In this document: positions 10,401-18,940 of the stretch, piece by piece
Numbering within the stretch: the first letter of the stretch is position 1
Layout: every line of letters starts with the position of its first letter
DNA from: Polaribacter sp. KT25b
Lineage (GTDB): Bacteria > Bacteroidota > Bacteroidia > Flavobacteriales > Flavobacteriaceae
DNA length: 64,000 nt
NCBI RefSeq assembly: GCF_900105145.1
Contig: NZ_LT629752.1
Span: forward strand, 806,001 to 870,000
Direction: 5' to 3'
Made by a program: the position numbers and the translations under genes
Notes under the pieces: model-generated
What the model was told of the DNA's origin: nothing
Database searches by the model: none
Seen by the model: the letters and a program-made list of their open reading frames with translations, nothing else

Positions 10401-10568
10401 AAAATCACTTTCAGTACCTACGTTGGTACCTTTAACTAAAATACTTACCCCTGGTAAAGATCCTGATTTGTCAGATACTGTTCCAGAAATAGTTTTCTGC
10501 TGTGCAAAGGATATTTGCACTACAAACGCCAGTAATAGCGTTAAAATTCCATTAAACTTTGTCTTCAT
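7470..10568 (-). CDS. SusC/RagA-family TonB-linked outer-membrane transporter
   Basis: 1032 residues from the ATG at 10568. I chose this start because it begins directly with a signal peptide (MKTKFNGILTLLLAFVV to SFAQQ); the longer frame from 10637 adds 23 residues that hide it. After the signal come a carboxypeptidase-D-like regulatory domain (about 25-100, ISGTVSD to YLGYKM), a TonB box (LDEIVVTAFG), the plug domain (about 115-240, with LRGMRSF and VVIDG) and a barrel ending in the strand FGLNLNLTF. It imports SusD-bound nutrients using TonB energy. It is the first gene of the four-gene minus-strand operon. No clear TAnnTTTG promoter is visible in the 234 bases upstream. Confidence 0.96.
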   Translation of the reverse strand: MKTKFNGILTLLLAFVVQISFAQQKTISGTVSDKSGSLPGVSILVKGTNVGTESDFDGKYSIKAKAGDVLVFRYLGYKMVQKTVGSSNSINVAMEEDSSVLDEIVVTAFGIKRKPDELTTSNQVVKAEELTKAGAQNLAAALTGKVSGLDVRQVSSGVNQDFTITLRGMRSFSANNEALVVIDGVPSTAALFFALDPDIIENVNVLKGANGAALYGPRGSNGVVIVNTKKGGNGSEKGYTINIKTSSEFESYAYLPERQTRYGQGWASAGLFQHFVYENGAWGPEFDGSSIPVGLPLEDGTFRYSPYETLGSDNIGEFFQTGNTQNYSASISGGNLEDGYANFSVSHLNREFIIEDDTQKRTTISLRAGKQLGKFSLEGNIQYVTFRTQNAGTSLYGDLLHTATNIDLSQFSDGNNATHWNGYFDSPYWNRKNIRTFSLSDRINASVNLGYKVNDNINIRSTTSLYSSTGSGYNYNNGYVDPTSVSDLSGFTRTITSSYGSNTSSYIRLYSDLIANFDYQLTEDFNLNANLGATVNQTTTTNNGQSGTNLTIPGLYNIQNVINTNPATDSKTISRQQAIFADVTLGYKDYLFLNATARNDWLSTLNGQNFFYPSAGVSFIPTKAFESLTDNDVIDRIKLSYSFVQVGNANAVSAYDTNNLYSQASGTFYGTYPFGTANAFLPSASITDPNLKPEFTNSHEFGLTAEFLKRKIRFDVSGYIGSTTDQISEISTSYASGLTSNTINIGAADTKGIEIDLGLTPIDTENWTLLLNASYAASRMEVTKVSDQSDEVQVAGGTVGIFAEVGEQFPIIKGSDYVYDPEGHVVVDTNGDPLVSEELQILGKTTPDYILNFNGSLRYKDFTLSVTADYRTGHSFYSGTKSQLAWSGYLVESAENGRNGFIFPNSVIETSPGVYTTNTSVVTGGPDDSAFLNYYSGRYSDIARNFVLDATALKVREISLSYTMPKAYLDGTGVSGLSVTAVARNPFTILSAENRGYADPEASNQGGNGVGLSTVGNYPNTRTFGLNLNLTF

Positions 10569-10802
10569 TTTATAATTATTTGAATTAATTAACCCCAAAA
10601 GTCTTAAATTAATCTTAAAAAAACAATTTTTTAACACAAAAATGAATCAGATAAGTGAAAATATATAATTTTTTTAAATATAATATATTGTAAACAATTG
10701 CAAAAGAGATATTTAGTTGTTTGCTGTGAATTTGGTCTTTTTATGGAATTAATAAGGTATTTGGCTTTTTGTTGTTTTTTTAGAACTGAAATAGCTATTT
10801 TG

Positions 10803-12464
10803 TTAAAAATAAATTGACCAGTCAATAATAATTTTAGTGTTTTTAAGTAGAATTTGATCGGTTTGATCTTTACTAATTGCTGCTCCAATGTTAAAAAAAG
10901 AGCTATTATTAATGAATTTGTAGCCCAACCCAAAACTTAACAATTTATTGTTGTTTTCTTTTATTTTTCCAATATCAGTTATAGAATATAGATAAGATTT
11001 TTCAGTTGTTAAAAATCGATATTCAAGATTAAAAAATGTATAACTTTTTGTAAAAATACTTTGTTCATTATATCCTCTAATTGAATTTGCTCCTCCAATC
11101 CTAAAAAGTTCATTATTTAAGTAAGTATCAGAATTTAATAAACCTGTATCATTTTTAATGTAAATACTATTTCTGTAATTGATGTCAAATATATAAGATG
11201 TAGTAGCTCTTAATTTATATTGATTAGATGTATTGTTCTTAGATTTTCTTTTTCCTATTGATGGATTTATTTCTAGAGAAAATTTGTTGTTATAAAACAA
11301 GTCGAATTTTGGTTTTGTATAAGATAATTGAAAGCCAATAAAATTATTAGTAAAATTATTGATGTTATTAATATAATTTGGTTGTTCTAATTCTGATGAA
11401 GTTTCTGTGTTGTAACTCAAACCAATTTTTAATTTTCTTGTGATTGAATATTTAATTTTCGAATTAAAATTGGTGTTTAAAAAAGTTGAATCTTGTTTGT
11501 AGATGGAAAATGAAATTTCTGGAGTAATTGTAGAGTTAAAAATATAAGGAATTTCAGTTAAGATTTTAAATTCTTGCCGTTCACCTCCGATGCTATTCCA
11601 GAATAATTCAAATTTTTCTCCAGTATTTAATATATTATGTAGTTTTAAATTTATGTTTCCATTAAAAACTACTTTTCCGTTTTCTTTGGATGTGAAACTT
11701 ATGATGCCATCAAAACTATTATTTTGAATTTTTTTTAAATATAAATATAATATGGTTGAATCTTTAGTAAATAATATTTCTGGAGGTTTAATTTCTTTTA
11801 TAAACTGTATACTTTTTGTTGAGTTAGAAATGTCTTTTATTTTTTTTTGATTAAAAACTGAATTTAATTTTAGATTGAAATGGTTTTTTAGATATGAATT
11901 GGGGAATTCTTTATATCCTTTTACTATTAATTTATTGATATTTCTTTTTTCTGATGATAAAATCTCTGTTTCTCCAAATAAAATTTTGTCTTTTATATAT
12001 ATGTTCTTTAATTGCACTTTAGAAAATGATCTTCCTTGTTTCTCTAGGGAGTTTGATATTTCTAATAGTAGAGCTTTAATTTTTTTTATCGGAATAGAAA
12101 TTATTTTATTCTCAATTTTATATTTAGTTTGTAATAGATTTATGTTATTGTTAATTCGTATTCGGGCGTTTTTTGTCTTCTCGTTTAAAGAAAAATAAGC
12201 AATTTGTTTATTTTTTATTGTTATAATACTATCAATCGTGTTTGTAAAATATCCTATATTTTTTAAATAGTTAGATACTTTATTAACTTCTGAATTGATG
12301 GAGGTCGTGTTGTTATGGGTTTTTTTAAAATCAACTTCTTCTAAAATCAAATTATCAATATTGCTTTTAGAAGTGATTTTTAAATTAATTTTTTGAGCAA
12401 TAAAATCACTTGAAAAAAAAATAAAAAATAATACGTATATATAATGAGTAATTTTTTTATTCAA
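10803..12464 (-). CDS. Small BamA/TamA-like outer-membrane protein
   Basis: 553 residues with a signal peptide (FFIFFSSDFIAQ). The N-terminal half (about 25-240) has POTRA-like units, for example NINKLIVKGYKEFPNSYLKNHFNL, a typical POTRA start. The C-terminal half is a 16-strand-type Omp85 barrel with the loop-6 signature IRGYNEQSI (about residue 465) and a final strand ending in DWSIYF. Omp85 proteins insert or secrete proteins or lipids at the outer membrane. This is shorter than BamA and looks like a TamA/two-partner-type paralogue, so its client is unknown. It is transcribed away from rpsL and has its own TACATTTG promoter 20 bases before the ATG. Confidence 0.82.
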   Translation of the reverse strand: MNKKITHYIYVLFFIFFSSDFIAQKINLKITSKSNIDNLILEEVDFKKTHNNTTSINSEVNKVSNYLKNIGYFTNTIDSIITIKNKQIAYFSLNEKTKNARIRINNNINLLQTKYKIENKIISIPIKKIKALLLEISNSLEKQGRSFSKVQLKNIYIKDKILFGETEILSSEKRNINKLIVKGYKEFPNSYLKNHFNLKLNSVFNQKKIKDISNSTKSIQFIKEIKPPEILFTKDSTILYLYLKKIQNNSFDGIISFTSKENGKVVFNGNINLKLHNILNTGEKFELFWNSIGGERQEFKILTEIPYIFNSTITPEISFSIYKQDSTFLNTNFNSKIKYSITRKLKIGLSYNTETSSELEQPNYINNINNFTNNFIGFQLSYTKPKFDLFYNNKFSLEINPSIGKRKSKNNTSNQYKLRATTSYIFDINYRNSIYIKNDTGLLNSDTYLNNELFRIGGANSIRGYNEQSIFTKSYTFFNLEYRFLTTEKSYLYSITDIGKIKENNNKLLSFGLGYKFINNSSFFNIGAAISKDQTDQILLKNTKIIIDWSIYF

Positions 12465-12484
12465 AATTGTTAAGATATTGAGCT

Positions 12485-12517
12485 CAAATGTAAATTAAAA
12501 TCATAATAATTAGCCAA
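12485..12517 (-). promoter_or_regulatory. Promoter for the BamA/TamA-like gene
   Basis: On the minus strand a perfect TAnnTTTG element (TACATTTG, 12485-12492) is preceded by TTG at 12515-12517, 22 bases upstream. This matches the Bacteroidota sigma-A consensus. The start codon at 12464 would lie about 15 bases from the transcription start. Confidence 0.7.
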
Positions 12518-12552
12518 AATAAAATCAAATTAAAAAAATAACTTGTTGATAC

Positions 12553-12582
12553 TTGAATAATTAGAATTTAATTGTACATTTG
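12553..12582 (+). promoter_or_regulatory. Promoter of the str ribosomal operon
   Basis: TTG at 12553-12555 and a perfect TAnnTTTG (TACATTTG, 12575-12582) are separated by 19 bases. The roughly 50-base leader that follows carries two small hairpins: CTCTT/AAGAG with an AAAA loop (12587-12600) and GTTTA/TAAAC with an ATTA loop (12606-12619). Confidence 0.85.
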
Positions 12583-12640
12583 CGCACTCTTAAAAAAGAG
12601 ATAATGTTTAATTATAAACGAAAAACAGTAATAATTTAGT

Positions 12641-13015
12641 ATGCCAACTATTCAACAATTAGTTCGTAAAGGAAGAACCAAAATAACTAAGAAGAGTAAA
12701 TCGGCTGCTTTGTCGTCTTGTCCTCAAAGACGTGGAGTGTGTACTCGTGTTTATACTACAACACCAAAGAAACCTAATTCAGCAATGCGTAAAGTTGCCA
12801 GAGTTAGATTAACAAATGGTAATGAGATAAATGCATACATCCCAGGTGAAGGACATAATTTGCAAGAGCACTCGATAGTATTAGTTAGAGGTGGAAGGGT
12901 AAAAGATTTACCAGGTGTTAAATATCACGTGGTACGTGGAGCATTAGATACAGCAGGTGTTGAGGGAAGAACTCAGCGTAGGTCTAAGTATGGTGCGAAA
13001 CGCCCAAAAAAGTAA
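12641..13015 (+). CDS. rpsL: Small-subunit ribosomal protein uS12
   Basis: 124 residues, the usual length. The decoding-centre loop [11 protein letters not shown] is intact with Lys43 and Lys44, so there is no streptomycin-resistance substitution at this site. [17 protein letters not shown], the site around the beta-methylthiolated Asp, is also intact. uS12 sits in the 30S decoding centre and affects translational accuracy. It is the first gene of the ribosomal superoperon, directly downstream of a strong promoter; rpsG follows after 26 bases. Confidence 0.99.
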   Translation: MPTIQQLVRKGRTKITKKSKSAALSSCPQRRGVCTRVYTTTPKKPNSAMRKVARVRLTNGNEINAYIPGEGHNLQEHSIVLVRGGRVKDLPGVKYHVVRGALDTAGVEGRTQRRSKYGAKRPKK

Positions 13016-13041
13016 TTTAGTAACTTTTTTAATGTAAAGAC

Positions 13042-13521
13042 ATGAGAAAAAGAGCAGCAAAAAAAAGAGTCTTATTACCAGATCCAAAGTTTAACGATCA
13101 GCTAGTAACGCGTTTTGTTAATAACTTAATGTGGAGTGGTAAGAAGTCAGTAGCATTTAAAGTATTTTATGATGCATTAGACATTGTAGAAGAAAGAAAA
13201 GGAGAAGGCGAAGAAAAATCGGCTTTAGAAATTTGGAAAGATGGTTTGTCAAATGTAATGCCACATGTCGAGGTGAGATCTCGTAGAGTTGGTGGAGCAA
13301 CATTTCAGATTCCAATGCAAATTAGACCAGACCGTAAAGTGTCTATGGCTATTAAATGGATGATTTTGTATACTCGTAAGAGAAACGAAAAAACTATGGC
13401 ACAGCGTTTAGCAGCAGAAATTTTAGCAGCAGCTAAAGAAGAGGGTGCGGCGGTTAAAAAACGTACAGATACACATAAAATGGCGGAAGCAAATAAAGCT
13501 TTCTCTCACTTTAGATTTTAA
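13042..13521 (+). CDS. rpsG: Small-subunit ribosomal protein uS7
   Basis: 159 residues. [19 protein letters not shown] is the standard N-terminus, and [16 protein letters not shown] is the rRNA-binding beta-hairpin. uS7 nucleates assembly of the 30S head and contacts the E-site tRNA. In enterobacteria it represses the str operon; no such RNA site is obvious in the 26-base spacer here. fusA follows after five bases, so the two are translationally close. Confidence 0.99.
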   Translation: MRKRAAKKRVLLPDPKFNDQLVTRFVNNLMWSGKKSVAFKVFYDALDIVEERKGEGEEKSALEIWKDGLSNVMPHVEVRSRRVGGATFQIPMQIRPDRKVSMAIKWMILYTRKRNEKTMAQRLAAEILAAAKEEGAAVKKRTDTHKMAEANKAFSHFRF

Positions 13522-13526
13522 TAGAA

Positions 13527-15644
13527 ATGGCTAGAGATTTAAAATTTACAAGAAATATTGGTATTGCAGCACATATTGATGCTGGTAAAACTACAACAAC
13601 AGAACGTGTATTGTATTATACAGGTGTTTCTCATAAAATTGGAGAAGTACATGATGGTGCTGCTACAATGGATTGGATGGAGCAAGAGCAGGAAAGAGGT
13701 ATTACAATTACTTCGGCTGCAACTACATGTGAGTGGCAGTTTCCGTTAGAAAATGCAAAACCAACTCCAGAAACTAAAGGATATCACTTTAATATTATTG
13801 ATACTCCAGGACACGTTGATTTTACTGTAGAAGTAAATAGATCATTACGTGTATTAGATGGTTTAGTGTTTTTATTTAGTGCAGTTGATGGTGTAGAACC
13901 ACAATCTGAAACTAACTGGAGATTAGCAGATAACTATAAAGTGCCTAGAATTGGTTTCGTTAATAAAATGGACCGTCAAGGATCTGATTTTTTAAATGTT
14001 TGTCAGCAGGTAAAAGATATGTTAAAATCTAATGCGGTGCCAATCGTTTTAAATATTGGTGACGAAGATGATTTTAGAGGTATTATAGATTTAGTAAAGA
14101 ATCGTGCTATTGTATGGCATGATGAAACTCAAGGAGCAACTTTTGATGTTATCGAAATCCCTGAGGATATGAAAGCAGAAGCTCGTAAGTATCGTGCACT
14201 TTTAATTGAAGAAGTAGCAAGTTACGATGAGAACCTTTTAGAGAAGTTCATGGAAGATGAAGACTCTATTACTGAAGAGGAGGTGCATAAAGCATTAAGA
14301 GCTGCTGTAATGGATATGGCTATCATTCCTATGATTTGTGGTTCTGCCTTTAAAAATAAAGGTGTTCAGTTTCTTTTAGATGCTGTATGTCGTTACTTAC
14401 CTTCTCCTATGGATAAGGAAGGTATTGTAGGTGTAAATCCAGATACTGAAGAAAAAGAATTGCGTAAGCCTAGTGTAGATGAACCGTTTGCTGCTTTAGC
14501 ATTTAAAATTGCTACAGACCCTTTTGTTGGTCGTTTGGCGTTTTTTAGAGCGTATTCTGGTCGCTTAGATGCAGGTTCTTATGTTTTAAATAACCGTTCA
14601 GGTAAAAAAGAAAGAATTTCTCGTATTTATCAAATGCATGCTAATAAACAGAATGCAATTGATTATATTGAGGCTGGAGATATTGGTGCTGCTGTTGGAT
14701 TTAAGTCTATTAAAACAGGAGACACTTTATCAGCAGAAAAATTTCCTATTGTTTTAGAATCTATGGATTTTCCAGATCCAGTAATCGGTATAGCTGTAGA
14801 GCCTAAAACAAAAGCGGATGTAGATAAATTAGGTATTGGATTAAGTAAATTAGCAGAAGAAGATCCTACTTTTACAGTTCGTTCAGATGAAGCTTCTGGT
14901 CAAACTATTATTTCTGGAATGGGTGAGTTACACTTAGATGTAATTGTAGACCGTTTAAGACGTGAGTTTAAAGTAGAAGTAAATCAAGGGCAACCTCAAG
15001 TTGAATATAAAGAAGCTATTACTGCAAGTGCTGATCATAGAGAAGTTTATAAAAAGCAATCTGGTGGTCGTGGTAAGTTTGCAGATATTGTATTTACTTT
15101 AGAACCTGCGGATGAAGGTGTTCAAGGTTTAGTTTTCGAATCTGTAATTAAAGGTGGTAATGTTCCTAAAGAATTTGTGCCTTCTATCGAAAAAGGATTT
15201 AAAGAAGCTATGAAGAATGGTCCTTTAGCAGGTTATGAAATGGATTCTATGAAAGTAACTTTAAAGGATGGGTCTTTCCACGCAGTGGATTCTGATCAAC
15301 TATCTTTTGAATTAGCTGCAAAATTAGGTTTTAAAGCTGCTGCTAAAGCTGCTAAGGCTAAAATTATGGAGCCTTTAATGAAGTTAGAAGTTTTAACTCC
15401 TGAGGAGAACATGGGGGATATTGTTGGAGATTTAAATAGAAGAAGAGGTCAGGTTAATGATATGAGTGATCGTAACGGAGCTAAAGTTGTAAAAGCTTTA
15501 GTGCCATTATCTGAAATGTTTGGATATGTTACAGCTTTAAGAACTATGTCTTCTGGTAGAGCAACTTCTACTATGGAATTTTCACATTATGCTGAAACTC
15601 CTTCTAATGTTTCTGAAGAGGTAATAGCTAAATCTAAAGGTTAA
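13527..15644 (+). CDS. fusA: Elongation factor G
   Basis: 705 residues. The G1 motif AHIDAGKTT is near residues 16-24, followed by G3 DTPGHVDF, G4 NKMD and G5 GSAF. Domains II to V follow (domain IV near [12 protein letters not shown], domain V near [16 protein letters not shown]). EF-G catalyses GTP-driven translocation and, with RRF, ribosome recycling. It lies between rpsG and rpsJ, the normal str order except that tuf is absent here. Confidence 0.99.
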   Translation: MARDLKFTRNIGIAAHIDAGKTTTTERVLYYTGVSHKIGEVHDGAATMDWMEQEQERGITITSAATTCEWQFPLENAKPTPETKGYHFNIIDTPGHVDFTVEVNRSLRVLDGLVFLFSAVDGVEPQSETNWRLADNYKVPRIGFVNKMDRQGSDFLNVCQQVKDMLKSNAVPIVLNIGDEDDFRGIIDLVKNRAIVWHDETQGATFDVIEIPEDMKAEARKYRALLIEEVASYDENLLEKFMEDEDSITEEEVHKALRAAVMDMAIIPMICGSAFKNKGVQFLLDAVCRYLPSPMDKEGIVGVNPDTEEKELRKPSVDEPFAALAFKIATDPFVGRLAFFRAYSGRLDAGSYVLNNRSGKKERISRIYQMHANKQNAIDYIEAGDIGAAVGFKSIKTGDTLSAEKFPIVLESMDFPDPVIGIAVEPKTKADVDKLGIGLSKLAEEDPTFTVRSDEASGQTIISGMGELHLDVIVDRLRREFKVEVNQGQPQVEYKEAITASADHREVYKKQSGGRGKFADIVFTLEPADEGVQGLVFESVIKGGNVPKEFVPSIEKGFKEAMKNGPLAGYEMDSMKVTLKDGSFHAVDSDQLSFELAAKLGFKAAAKAAKAKIMEPLMKLEVLTPEENMGDIVGDLNRRRGQVNDMSDRNGAKVVKALVPLSEMFGYVTALRTMSSGRATSTMEFSHYAETPSNVSEEVIAKSKG

Positions 15645-15663
15645 TTTACTAAATAAAATTAAG

Positions 15664-15969
15664 ATGAGTCAAAAAATTAGAATAAAATTAAAGTCTTACG
15701 ATTACAATTTAGTAGATAAATCTGCTGAAAAAATTGTAAAGACGGTAAAAAGTACTGGAGCTGTAGTAAATGGTCCAATACCATTACCAACACATAAAAA
15801 GATTTTTACTGTATTGCGTTCTCCACACGTAAATAAAAAATCTAGAGAACAATTTCAATTAGCTTCTTATAAAAGGTTATTAGATATTTATAGTTCTTCA
15901 TCGAAAACTATTGATGCACTAATGAAACTTGAGTTACCAAGTGGTGTTGAAGTTGAAATCAAAGTGTAA
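15664..15969 (+). CDS. rpsJ: Small-subunit ribosomal protein uS10 (NusE)
   Basis: 101 residues. It starts [20 protein letters not shown] and contains the long beta-hairpin with GPIPLPTHK that reaches into the 30S head. uS10 also acts as NusE in antitermination. It is 19 bases after fusA. It is cut off from the rest of the S10 cluster by a 293-base stretch holding a terminator, a promoter and a leader, so it is transcribed mainly as the last gene of the str operon. In E. coli it instead heads the S10 operon. Confidence 0.99.
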   Translation: MSQKIRIKLKSYDYNLVDKSAEKIVKTVKSTGAVVNGPIPLPTHKKIFTVLRSPHVNKKSREQFQLASYKRLLDIYSSSSKTIDALMKLELPSGVEVEIKV

Positions 15970-15986
15970 TTTAAAAGTTGAAAATT

Positions 15987-16023
15987 AACTTTCGGTTTAA
16001 TTTTGTTAGATCGAAAGTTTTTT
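15987..16023 (+). terminator. Terminator-like hairpin after rpsJ, overlapping the S10-operon promoter
   Basis: AACTTTCG at 15987-15994 pairs with CGAAAGTT at 16012-16019 (8 bp, 17-base loop) and is followed by a run of T (16018-16023). The loop contains the TTG of the next promoter, and the T-run abuts its TACTTTTG element, so ending and restarting transcription share the same bases. Confidence 0.6.
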
Positions 16024-16032
16024 ATACTTTTG
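16003..16032 (+). promoter_or_regulatory. Promoter of the S10 cluster (rplC onwards)
   Basis: TTG at 16003-16005 and a perfect TAnnTTTG (TACTTTTG, 16025-16032) are spaced by 19 bases. The leader from here to rplC is about 225 bases long, much longer than other leaders in the window. Confidence 0.85.
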
Positions 16033-16122
16033 CAACCCGAAATAGAGTAGGGGAAGCTATTTTTTGAATTATTATTCAATAATAGTGACATGTCCAGAGC
16101 GTTTCGCGAAGGAAAAACGGAA

Positions 16123-16165
16123 AAAACAAAATCAGCGTTGAATTTGTTTTGCGCTGTTTTTTTTT
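16123..16165 (+). promoter_or_regulatory. Attenuator-like switch in the S10-cluster leader
   Basis: Two helices that exclude each other are visible. Helix A pairs AAAACAAA (16123-16130) with TTTGTTTT (16143-16150). Helix B pairs CAGCG (16133-16137, plus one wobble pair) with CGCTG (16152-16156) and is followed directly by nine T (16157-16165), the form of an intrinsic terminator. The helices interleave, so forming A would block the terminator. In E. coli, L4 controls the S10 operon through its leader; use of L4 or L3 as the signal here is inference. Confidence 0.55.
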
Positions 16166-16262
16166 ATCGAAATTTAATGGCAGAGCGAAACAATTGTTTC
16201 AAAAAATAATTATTAATAATAGACGCGCTGGATAAATATCTATCGTCTAAAATTTTAACTAA

Positions 16263-16880
16263 ATGTCTGGGTTAATAGGAAGAAAAATTGGAATGACCAG
16301 TTTATTTGATGAAAACGGCAAGAATATTCCTTGTACGGTAATCGAAGCGGGTCCTTGCGTTGTCACTCAGGTCAGAACCGAAGAGGTTGACGGCTATAGT
16401 GCGTTGCAGCTTGGTTTCGATGACAAAAAATCAAAGAGTTCTAACAAAGCGTTAGATGGTCACTTTAAAAAAGCGGGTACCACAGCTAAAAAGAAAGTTG
16501 TTGAATTTCAAGGGTTTGAAGGTGAATTTAAGTTAGGGGATTCTGTTACAGTAGAACATTTTACTGAAGGAGAATTTGTTGATGTATCTGGTGTTTCAAA
16601 AGGAAAAGGTTTTCAAGGTGTTGTTAAACGTCACGGTTTTGGTGGTGTTGGTCAAGCAACTCATGGTCAACATAATCGTTTAAGAGCTCCAGGTTCTATT
16701 GGTGCTGCGTCATATCCTGCAAGAGTGTTTAAAGGGATGCGTATGGCCGGAAGAATGGGTGGAGATAAAGTGAAAGTACAAAACTTAAGAGTATTAAAAG
16801 TGGTTGCTGAAAAGAACTTACTTGTTGTTAAAGGAGCTGTTCCTGGACACAAAAATGCTTTTGTAACTATTCAGAGATAA
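16263..16880 (+). CDS. rplC: Large-subunit ribosomal protein uL3
   Basis: 205 residues. [15 protein letters not shown] is the family N-terminus. The extended loop with [31 protein letters not shown] sequence (residues about 118-145) reaches the peptidyl-transferase centre and contains the Gln that is methylated in other bacteria. It is the first gene after the long structured leader. Its stop codon overlaps the rplD start by one base (TAATG), suggesting translational coupling. Confidence 0.99.
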   Translation: MSGLIGRKIGMTSLFDENGKNIPCTVIEAGPCVVTQVRTEEVDGYSALQLGFDDKKSKSSNKALDGHFKKAGTTAKKKVVEFQGFEGEFKLGDSVTVEHFTEGEFVDVSGVSKGKGFQGVVKRHGFGGVGQATHGQHNRLRAPGSIGAASYPARVFKGMRMAGRMGGDKVKVQNLRVLKVVAEKNLLVVKGAVPGHKNAFVTIQR

Positions 16881-17509
16881 TGGAAGTAGCAGTTTTAGAT
16901 ATTACAGGAAAAGATACAGGTAGGAAAGTTGAACTTTCTAGCGATGTATTTGGTATAGCACCTAATGATCATGCAATTTATTTAGATGTAAAACAGTATT
17001 TGGCTAATCAACGTCAAGGTACTCATAAATCTAAAGAAAGAGCAGAAATTACAGGTTCTACAAGAAAGATAAAAAAACAAAAAGGAACTGGTACTGCAAG
17101 AGCAGGTTCAATCAAGTCTGGAGTTTTTAGAGGTGGTGGTCGTATGTTTGGGCCAAGACCAAGAAGTTATTCTTTTAAATTGAATAAAAACTTAAAGCGT
17201 TTAGCGCGTAAGTCTGCTTTAAGTATTCAAACAAATGATAATAATTTAATGATTATAGAAGACTTTAATTTTGAAGACCCAAAGACTAAAAACTTTGTGA
17301 GTGTTTTAAAATCATTAGAGTTAGATACTAAAAAATCATTATTTGTGTTAGGTAATGAAAATACAAATGTTTATTTATCATCACGTAACATTAAGAATTC
17401 TAAAGTAATCAACGTTTCGGAAATAAATACTTATGGTGTTTTAAATGCTAATAAAGTTGTTATTACTGAAGGTTCTTTAGAAGAAATTAATACTAATTTA
17501 AGTAAATAG
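16880..17509 (+). CDS. rplD: Large-subunit ribosomal protein uL4
   Basis: 209 residues. The long internal loop that lines the exit tunnel is present ([18 protein letters not shown], then [13 protein letters not shown]). uL4 is the autoregulator of the S10 operon in gamma-proteobacteria, where it causes attenuation in the leader. That makes it the first candidate ligand for the switch at 16123-16165, although this is an inference across phyla. The gene overlaps rplC by one base. Confidence 0.99.
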   Translation: MEVAVLDITGKDTGRKVELSSDVFGIAPNDHAIYLDVKQYLANQRQGTHKSKERAEITGSTRKIKKQKGTGTARAGSIKSGVFRGGGRMFGPRPRSYSFKLNKNLKRLARKSALSIQTNDNNLMIIEDFNFEDPKTKNFVSVLKSLELDTKKSLFVLGNENTNVYLSSRNIKNSKVINVSEINTYGVLNANKVVITEGSLEEINTNLSK

Positions 17510-17518
17510 GGATTCAAA

Positions 17519-17809
17519 ATGAGTATTTTAATAAAACCTATTATCACGGAAAAAGCAACAAATGATAGCGAACTATTTAATCGTTATAGTTTTGTTGTTG
17601 ATAAAAAAGCTAATAAATTAGAAATTAAAAATGCTGTTGAATCAGCTTATGGAGTTTCTATATCGAGTGTAAAGACTTTAAATTATCCAATTCAAAGAAA
17701 TACTAAGTTTACTAAAAAAGGTTTAGTTACTGGTATCAAGAGTGGGTATAAAAAAGCTATCGTTCAATTAGCAGAAGGAGAAAGCATTGATTTTTATAAC
17801 AATCTTTAA
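17519..17809 (+). CDS. rplW: Large-subunit ribosomal protein uL23
   Basis: 96 residues. SILIKPIITEKATNDSE is the standard start, followed by the VDKKANKLEIKNAVESAYGV core. uL23 sits at the tunnel exit and is the docking site for trigger factor and SRP. It lies nine bases after rplD. Confidence 0.99.
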   Translation: MSILIKPIITEKATNDSELFNRYSFVVDKKANKLEIKNAVESAYGVSISSVKTLNYPIQRNTKFTKKGLVTGIKSGYKKAIVQLAEGESIDFYNNL

Positions 17810-17824
17810 GAACAAAGACACAAA

Positions 17825-18649
17825 ATGTCAGTTAGAAAATTAAAACCAATAACACCAGGTCAGCGTTTTAGAGTTGTAAATGGGTTCGACACCATAACAA
17901 CTGATAAGCCGGAGAAAAGTTTACTTGCTCCGAAAAAAAGATCTGGAGGTCGAAACAGTCAAGGTAGAATGACAACTCGTAACATAGGAGGTGGTCATAA
18001 ACAAAGATATCGTATTATCGATTTTAAAAGAGATAAAAGCGGTGTTCCTGCTACAGTTAAAACAATAGAATACGATCCAAATCGTACTGCATTTATTGCT
18101 CTATTAAATTATGCTGATGGTGAAAAGCGTTATGTAATTGCACAAAACGGTTTAAATGTAGGTCAAGAAATTATTTCAGGATCAGGAGTTTCTCCAGAGA
18201 TTGGTAATTCAATGCCTTTAAGTGAAATTCCTTTAGGAACTACAATTTCTTGTATAGAATTACATCCAGGTAAAGGAGCTGTAATGGCTCGTTCTGCTGG
18301 TTCTTTTGCTCAGTTAATGGCAAGAGATGGTAAATATGCAACTGTAAAATTACCTTCTGGTGAAACAAGATTAATCTTGTTAACATGTACAGCTGTAATT
18401 GGTGTTGTTTCTAATTCTGATCATCAATTATTGGTATCTGGTAAAGCAGGTAGAAGAAGATGGTTAGGTAGAAGACCAAGAGTAAATGCAGTAAGAATGA
18501 ATCCTGTAGATCATCCAATGGGTGGTGGTGAAGGTCGTGCTTCTGGAGGTCATCCAAGATCTAGAAATGGTATTCCTGCTAAAGGATTTAAAACTAGATC
18601 TAAGACTAAGGCTAGTAATAAGTACATTATAGAACGTAGAAAGAAATAA
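17825..18649 (+). CDS. rplB: Large-subunit ribosomal protein uL2
   Basis: 274 residues. [17 protein letters not shown] and the C-terminal [24 protein letters not shown] region, with the conserved His near the peptidyl-transferase centre, are intact. uL2 is needed for subunit joining and peptide-bond formation. It is 15 bases after rplW and six before rpsS. Confidence 0.99.
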   Translation: MSVRKLKPITPGQRFRVVNGFDTITTDKPEKSLLAPKKRSGGRNSQGRMTTRNIGGGHKQRYRIIDFKRDKSGVPATVKTIEYDPNRTAFIALLNYADGEKRYVIAQNGLNVGQEIISGSGVSPEIGNSMPLSEIPLGTTISCIELHPGKGAVMARSAGSFAQLMARDGKYATVKLPSGETRLILLTCTAVIGVVSNSDHQLLVSGKAGRRRWLGRRPRVNAVRMNPVDHPMGGGEGRASGGHPRSRNGIPAKGFKTRSKTKASNKYIIERRKK

Positions 18650-18655
18650 TAAGTT

Positions 18656-18934
18656 ATGGCAAGATCATTAAAAAAAGGACCTTACGTTCACTATAAATTA
18701 GAGAAAAAAGTGTTAGCTAATGTAGAGGCTGGTAACAAAACTGTAATCAAAACTTGGTCTAGAGCAAGTATGATTACTCCAGATTTTGTAGGACAAACAA
18801 TTGCTGTTCATAATGGACGTCAGTTTGTACCAGTATATGTTACAGAAAACATGGTAGGGCATAAATTAGGCGAATTTTCACCAACTCGTTCTTTTAGAGG
18901 ACATGCTGGTGCAAAAAATAAAGGTAAAAAATAG
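18656..18934 (+). CDS. rpsS: Small-subunit ribosomal protein uS19
   Basis: 92 residues. [19 protein letters not shown] and the [29 protein letters not shown] core are typical. uS19 forms a heterodimer with uS13 in the 30S head. It lies six bases after rplB and six before rplV. Confidence 0.99.
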   Translation: MARSLKKGPYVHYKLEKKVLANVEAGNKTVIKTWSRASMITPDFVGQTIAVHNGRQFVPVYVTENMVGHKLGEFSPTRSFRGHAGAKNKGKK

Positions 18935-18940
18935 CAGGAA

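Noticed and set aside
10631..10933. 100-codon minus-strand frame overlapping the end of the BamA/TamA-like gene.
   Set aside because: It overlaps the conserved final barrel strands in another frame and has low-complexity composition; a shadow.
16187..16200. 14-base perfect palindrome GAAACAATTGTTTC in the rplC leader as a protein operator.
   Set aside because: It fits a small RNA hairpin of the leader as well; no second copy or known operator supports a repressor site.
16090..16209. A 39-codon frame (ATG at 16090) in the S10 leader spanning the attenuator, which could be a leader peptide.
   Set aside because: Composition is unlike a conserved peptide, there is no regulatory codon run, and it crosses the T-run; more likely chance.
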